Both the position numbers and the translations under genes were made by a program. Under the pieces are notes generated by a model that was not told the origin of the DNA, did not search any database, and saw nothing but the letters and a program-made list of their open reading frames with translations. From NCBI GenBank assembly GCA_029851415.1, contig CM056742.1, positions 99,864,976-99,928,975 on the forward strand: a stretch of 64,000 bases of DNA, in the 5' to 3' direction. Below are positions 60,584 to 64,000 of the stretch, piece by piece. Position 1 is the stretch's first letter; each line of letters opens with the position of its first letter. Source of the stretch: Eretmocerus hayati (Eukaryota > Arthropoda > Insecta > Hymenoptera > Aphelinidae).

Positions 60584-60600
<17 letters not shown>
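58790..60600. mobile_element. Fold-back element, arms about 660 bp
   Basis: Arms at 58,790-59,455 and 59,940-60,600 mirror each other closely, around a 480-bp interior. The left outer edge carries CT-rich sequence before GTAACCTCACAATGAATTT. The right outer edge is the complement followed by a long (GA)n tract. Frames inside the two arms encode the same peptide, with no domain. Confidence 0.78.

Positions 60601-60663
<63 letters not shown>
60586..60663. repeat. (GA)n microsatellite
   Basis: About 37 GA repeats at the junction between the fold-back and the LINE. A shorter (GA)n tract follows the LINE poly(A) at 62,825-62,839. Confidence 0.95.
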
Positions 60664-60666
<3 letters not shown>

Positions 60667-62314
60667 CCCGGATAAGTGGGAACGCCAGAAGCTGGTCCTA
60701 ATACCTAAAGGTCAAGGAGGTCAACGCCCTCTCAGCATGCTCGACAATATCGGGAAAATGTACGAGAGGATGGTGCTCAACAGGGTGGAAAAAGCCTACG
60801 AAGAGAGCGGCGGGCTATCACCAATGCAGTTTGGGTTCCGGAAGGGACGAAGCACTGTGCACGCGATCGAGGAGGTCCAAGAGCGGGTTCAAGCGTCGGT
60901 AGGGAACCCATACCAAGGAAGAGGAGGATTCTGTGCCATTATTGCGTTGGACATAAAGAACGCGTTCAACTGCGCGAGCTGGGAGCGAGTCTATCAATCC
61001 CAAGCAGGTAAAGTGCCGCCCTATCTACTAGCCATCACGAGTGACTATCTGCGGAACAGGACACTCGTGTACGACACCGACGAGGGACAAGAGATCCGGG
61101 AACTGTCCGCCGGAATTGGACAGGGATCGGTTTCCGGGCCGTTCAACTGGAACACCCAGTACGACAGTTTACTGTCTATTGAACTGCCCGAAGGAGTCAT
61201 AATAGTGGCTTTCGCGGACGACGCGGGGCTCATAGTCTGGTCCGACAACGAGGAACTCTTGGGTAGACGCGCAAACGAGGCGCTGGCCCGAGTCTACGAG
61301 TGGATGATCAGCAGGCTCCTAGAGCTTGCTGTCAAGAAGTGCGAAGCAACCGTGGTCACAAGACGCAGGAAGTTTGACTTGCCCCACTTTTACATCAACG
61401 GGCAAGAGATCCCACGCAAGACAGAGCTGAAATACCTCGGCGTATGGCTTGACGACAAGTGGTCGTTCAAGAAGCACATCCAGGAGGCCGCTCAAAAAGC
61501 GAGCAGGGTTGGTGCGGCGCTCCAACGGCTGATGCCGAATATCGGAGGACCCAAGGAAAAGAGGCGCGCACTTCTCAACACCGTCAGCACCTCTATCATG
61601 CTCTACGGTGCACCCGTGTGGGGAAAGAGAGTAGAGAAGACCATCATCGAGAAGAAGATGGGGCCTGTCCACCGGAGAGCGGCCCTGAGAAGTATCCGTG
61701 CCTACCGCACCGTGTCAGGAGATGCGGCTTACGTATTGGCGAGTACACCGCCCATCCACTTGCTCGTCGCGGAGCGAGTGAGGATCTGGGACCGCCAGAA
61801 AGTGATCGGAGCCGAACGAGTACTCACCCCGACGATGAAGGAGATTATCCGCGACAACGAGGAGGAAACCACCCTTGAGCATTGGCAAACTGAGTGGGAT
61901 TCGCCATTTGCGAACGGCAGATGGACGCACCGGCTGATCCGTGACGTAGCCAAGTGGGCGGAACGCACCCACGGAGAGATGGACTACTGGACGACGCAGG
62001 CACTGAGCGATCATGGTTGCTTCGGTTCCTATCTAACCAGGTTCAAGAAGAGGACGACCCCAGCATGTCAGTCATGCGGGGATGAATGGGATGACGCCGA
62101 ACATGCCCTGTTCAAGTGCAGCGACACCCGGAGAGAGCGCGCCGAGCTGGATGAATGGCTGGGTGCTCAACTAACACCCGAGAATCTCGTCCCGTACTTG
62201 CTCCGCAACCAGGAGACATGGGATAGACTCACCGGATACATCAAGATGGTGATGACCCGCAAAGAGGAGAAAGAGAGGGAAGTAAGGCGCCTCGAAGTAG
62301 GCGAATCACAGTGA
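60664..62314 (+). CDS. R1-like LINE reverse transcriptase (partial, open)
   Basis: About 550 residues, open to a TGA at 62314. RT motifs are present in order: FPDKWERQKLVLIPK, QFGFRKGRSTVHAI, palm motif A in LDIKNAFNCASW, GIGQGSVSGPFNW, the catalytic FADDAGLIV, and LKYLGVWLDDKWSFKKHI of the thumb. The C-terminus has a CCHC zinc motif (CQSCGDEWDDAEHALFKC). No RNase H domain, which with the motif wording fits the R1 clade. The endonuclease domain is missing. The frame extends upstream only as an Arg-Glu translation of the GA repeat, which is not part of the protein. RT copies the element RNA at the target. Confidence 0.85.
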
Positions 62315-62780
62315 CTCTGCCGATTGAAACAGAAGAGGCCCAAATGATTCCAGGAGGAATCTGATGCACTGAAGAGGGAAGAAAGAAGGAAGAAGAGAGA
62401 AGAAAGAAGAAAGAGAGGGAACAATGGAGAATGAAGACAGAAGATGCCGACAAGTGGCCGAAGAGAGAAGATGGAGAAGAGGAACGCTCGCAATCGAGCG
62501 CGAGACATGCCGCTCATCCTGAAGTAATGCTCACGCGGTTCCGGGATGAGATGGTAGATGCAGGTGGATCTCCTTCTTGATTGCCCGATGCCCTAGGTAT
62601 CGGACATCGAGGGGAGAGGGATATTACACGGCCGGGCCCACCTCTCGGTGGGCCCCACCCAAACCCGTGTCCCGCCTGGTATGGCCTGCGTGGGCTATGC
62701 GTAGTCCGCGTAAGCTGAACCAGTCCGGTGTCTGGGGACGGATCCGAGGGATCCTGAGGCAGATTTTGCCCTCTAACCAC

Positions 62781-62824
<44 letters not shown>
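60664..62824 (+). mobile_element. R1-clade-like LINE, 5'-truncated, in a GA repeat
   Basis: It starts abruptly at the RT domain after the (GA)n tract, carries an open pol, a purine-rich 3' UTR and a poly(A) run at about 62,784-62,823. (GA)n resumes directly after. Base composition (GC-rich, with different codon use) contrasts sharply with the AT-rich flanks. Confidence 0.85.
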
Positions 62825-62827
<3 letters not shown>

Positions 62828-62836
62828 AGAGAGAGA

Positions 62837-63560
62837 GATACATAGATAGATGTCCTTTATTCGTCCGCAGACAAAAAATCTGATTACATATGATTATATA
62901 TGCCCGTTGAAAATATAATATCGTGTATAGAAAATAATGTATATATATATATATACTCATAATAATAATAATTTCAGTGAATCACTGTTTTGGTCAAGGA
63001 CACTCAGTATCACAATTTGTGACTAGTCAGGGCAAAAATTACTCATTATTCTAAGTACAAAATTTTGTAATAAGAGAAGGATAAGGGCTCACAGTCATAT
63101 CACAGATTATGTTTCATCAGTCGGTTGACAGGAGGTCACATATAGAAAAAAAAGAAATATTAAAACAAAGTAGAGCCCAACCCATCACAGATTAAAATAG
63201 TGCTTCTTCTCTACATCAATCCTCTGAGGAGGCTGTGTCACTAAGAAATTTTTTAAAGCCTCTTTAAGTAACGATACTTCCCTCAGCTGCCGAAAGCCCG
63301 GAGGGAGAAAATTCCACAGATGAGCACATTGAACTTGGAATGATTTTCTTCCATACACGGAGAAACCAAAACGCACTCGCGGGGACGTCGCGCGACCCCG
63401 CGTCTGGCTTTGCATGATCGCGTCGGGCAGCGCACGAGATCGGAGCGTCTAACCCGCCTCGGTGATGTTGTGCACGTTACCGTGGTGATGCGCAGGACAG
63501 CGATGTGACCGGCTGCTCGAGACTGTTTTGAGAGCCGCAATGATGTCTTGACTTCCTTGT
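62837..63560 (-). mobile_element. 3' end of a second LINE, minus strand
   Basis: On the minus strand 63415-63185 ends with a sequence typical of C-termini of CR1/L2/RTE-like LINE polymerases (FQVQCAHLWNFLPPGFRQL, then a Lys-rich LLKEALKNFL). A 3' UTR follows to GAATAAAGGACATCTATCTA, which then grades into a TATC/TC microsatellite. A terminal AATAAA-type sequence with a short tandem tail is common for such LINEs. The family is not resolved. Confidence 0.6.
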
Positions 63561-63720
63561 TCTCGTGCCAATATTATGAAAATGGGACCGCGTGTCTTTA
63601 TCTCTATAATTGATCCCATATTAGTTTCAGCGCTTCTCGCGAGCGGAGAGGATAAATCGGTTTGATGGCTCTCCAGTGGGAATATTGTTTATGTATGAGA
63701 TTCAAAATCACTTTTGCAAC

Positions 63721-63790
63721 CTGTCAATCAGCTTAATGGTACAACACAAGCTTTGTAATTCGAAGATCTTGGGTTCGAGACCCACTTACA
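63721..63790 (+). repeat. tRNA-like SINE fragment
   Basis: CAGCTTAATGGTACAACAC fits an A-box region, CTTTGTAAT the anticodon position, and GGGTTCGAGACCC a B box. A T-rich run follows. The acceptor stem is not closed and stems pair poorly, so it is a tRNA-derived repeat and not a functional gene. Confidence 0.45.
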
Positions 63791-64000
63791 ATAATTTTTT
63801 TTTTTTCTAATGTAAAGTTTACAAGTTTGCCCTGAATTTCTAAATTTCCCATTCTCTTTAGAATGAAAATACAGTACTCTAGAGCCTGTTACAATTTTTG
63901 GGTAATATATACACTTCCAACAAAAAAACTCAGATACCATTCCACGATGGATAGATCATGCATTGAATCTCCTCAGTCCTGCAAAATTTATTATATACTC

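Noticed and set aside
60515..60663. N-terminal Arg-Glu repeat of the long frame that contains the R1-like RT
   Set aside because: It is a translation of the (GA)n microsatellite and of the adjoining fold-back arm, not part of the LINE protein.
1..64000. CRISPR arrays, bacterial operons, rRNA genes
   Set aside because: No regularly spaced repeat with unique spacers, no ribosome-binding-site architecture and no rRNA-like sequence was seen. The window is eukaryotic.

Overview
This window is eukaryotic and looks like transposon-dense arthropod DNA, most likely from an insect. The evidence is a Ty1/copia element primed by a half initiator-tRNA-Met-type site, an R1-clade-like LINE, a Polinton/Maverick with a protein-primed DNA polymerase, many fold-back elements, and plausible introns of only 71-72 bp. 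I recognise no host protein gene. Nearly all coding potential belongs to mobile elements, most of them broken. The species cannot be read from the sequence.

Layout. (1) 1-3,327 holds a possible solo-LTR promoter and diverged repeats. (2) 3,328-14,014 is a fold-back element, here called family X copy 1. It is split by a hAT-like element made of degenerate TTTCGTTT repeats (4,397-13,465, 8-bp duplication), which is itself split by a degenerate copia element on the minus strand (5,648-13,322, 5-bp duplication TTTAG). (3) About 14,850-16,750 is another long-armed fold-back. (4) About 17,560-52,240 is family X copy 2, expanded by a stack of insertions: a Ty3/gypsy element (18,087-27,780), a 982-bp fold-back (27,783-28,764), the palindromic Polinton (29,086-46,716), a 317-bp MITE, a piggyBac-like compound element (about 48,041-49,127) and a 5'-truncated LINE (49,298-51,055). 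The gypsy element carries its own insertions. Because X has two arms and two copies here, several insertion sites can be compared with an empty paralogous site in the same window. (5) 52,240-64,000 holds four more fold-back clusters, an R1-like LINE lying in a GA microsatellite, a minus-strand LINE 3' end and a tRNA-like SINE fragment.

The centrepiece is 29,086-46,716: two inverted arms of about 8.07 kb around a 181-bp spacer. Both outer ends read 5'-AG...CT-3' and are flanked by the same 6-bp duplication CATGTG, the hallmarks of Polinton integration. Each arm carries the same half element: an AT-hook/zinc protein gene and a protein-primed family B DNA polymerase cut off before motif C. The best reading is that a palindromic, copy-back (defective-genome-like) Polinton formed by a template switch during replication and was then integrated as a unit, with integrase supplied in trans. 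Later the left arm took a 1,311-bp TA-target MITE and the arms diverged slightly.
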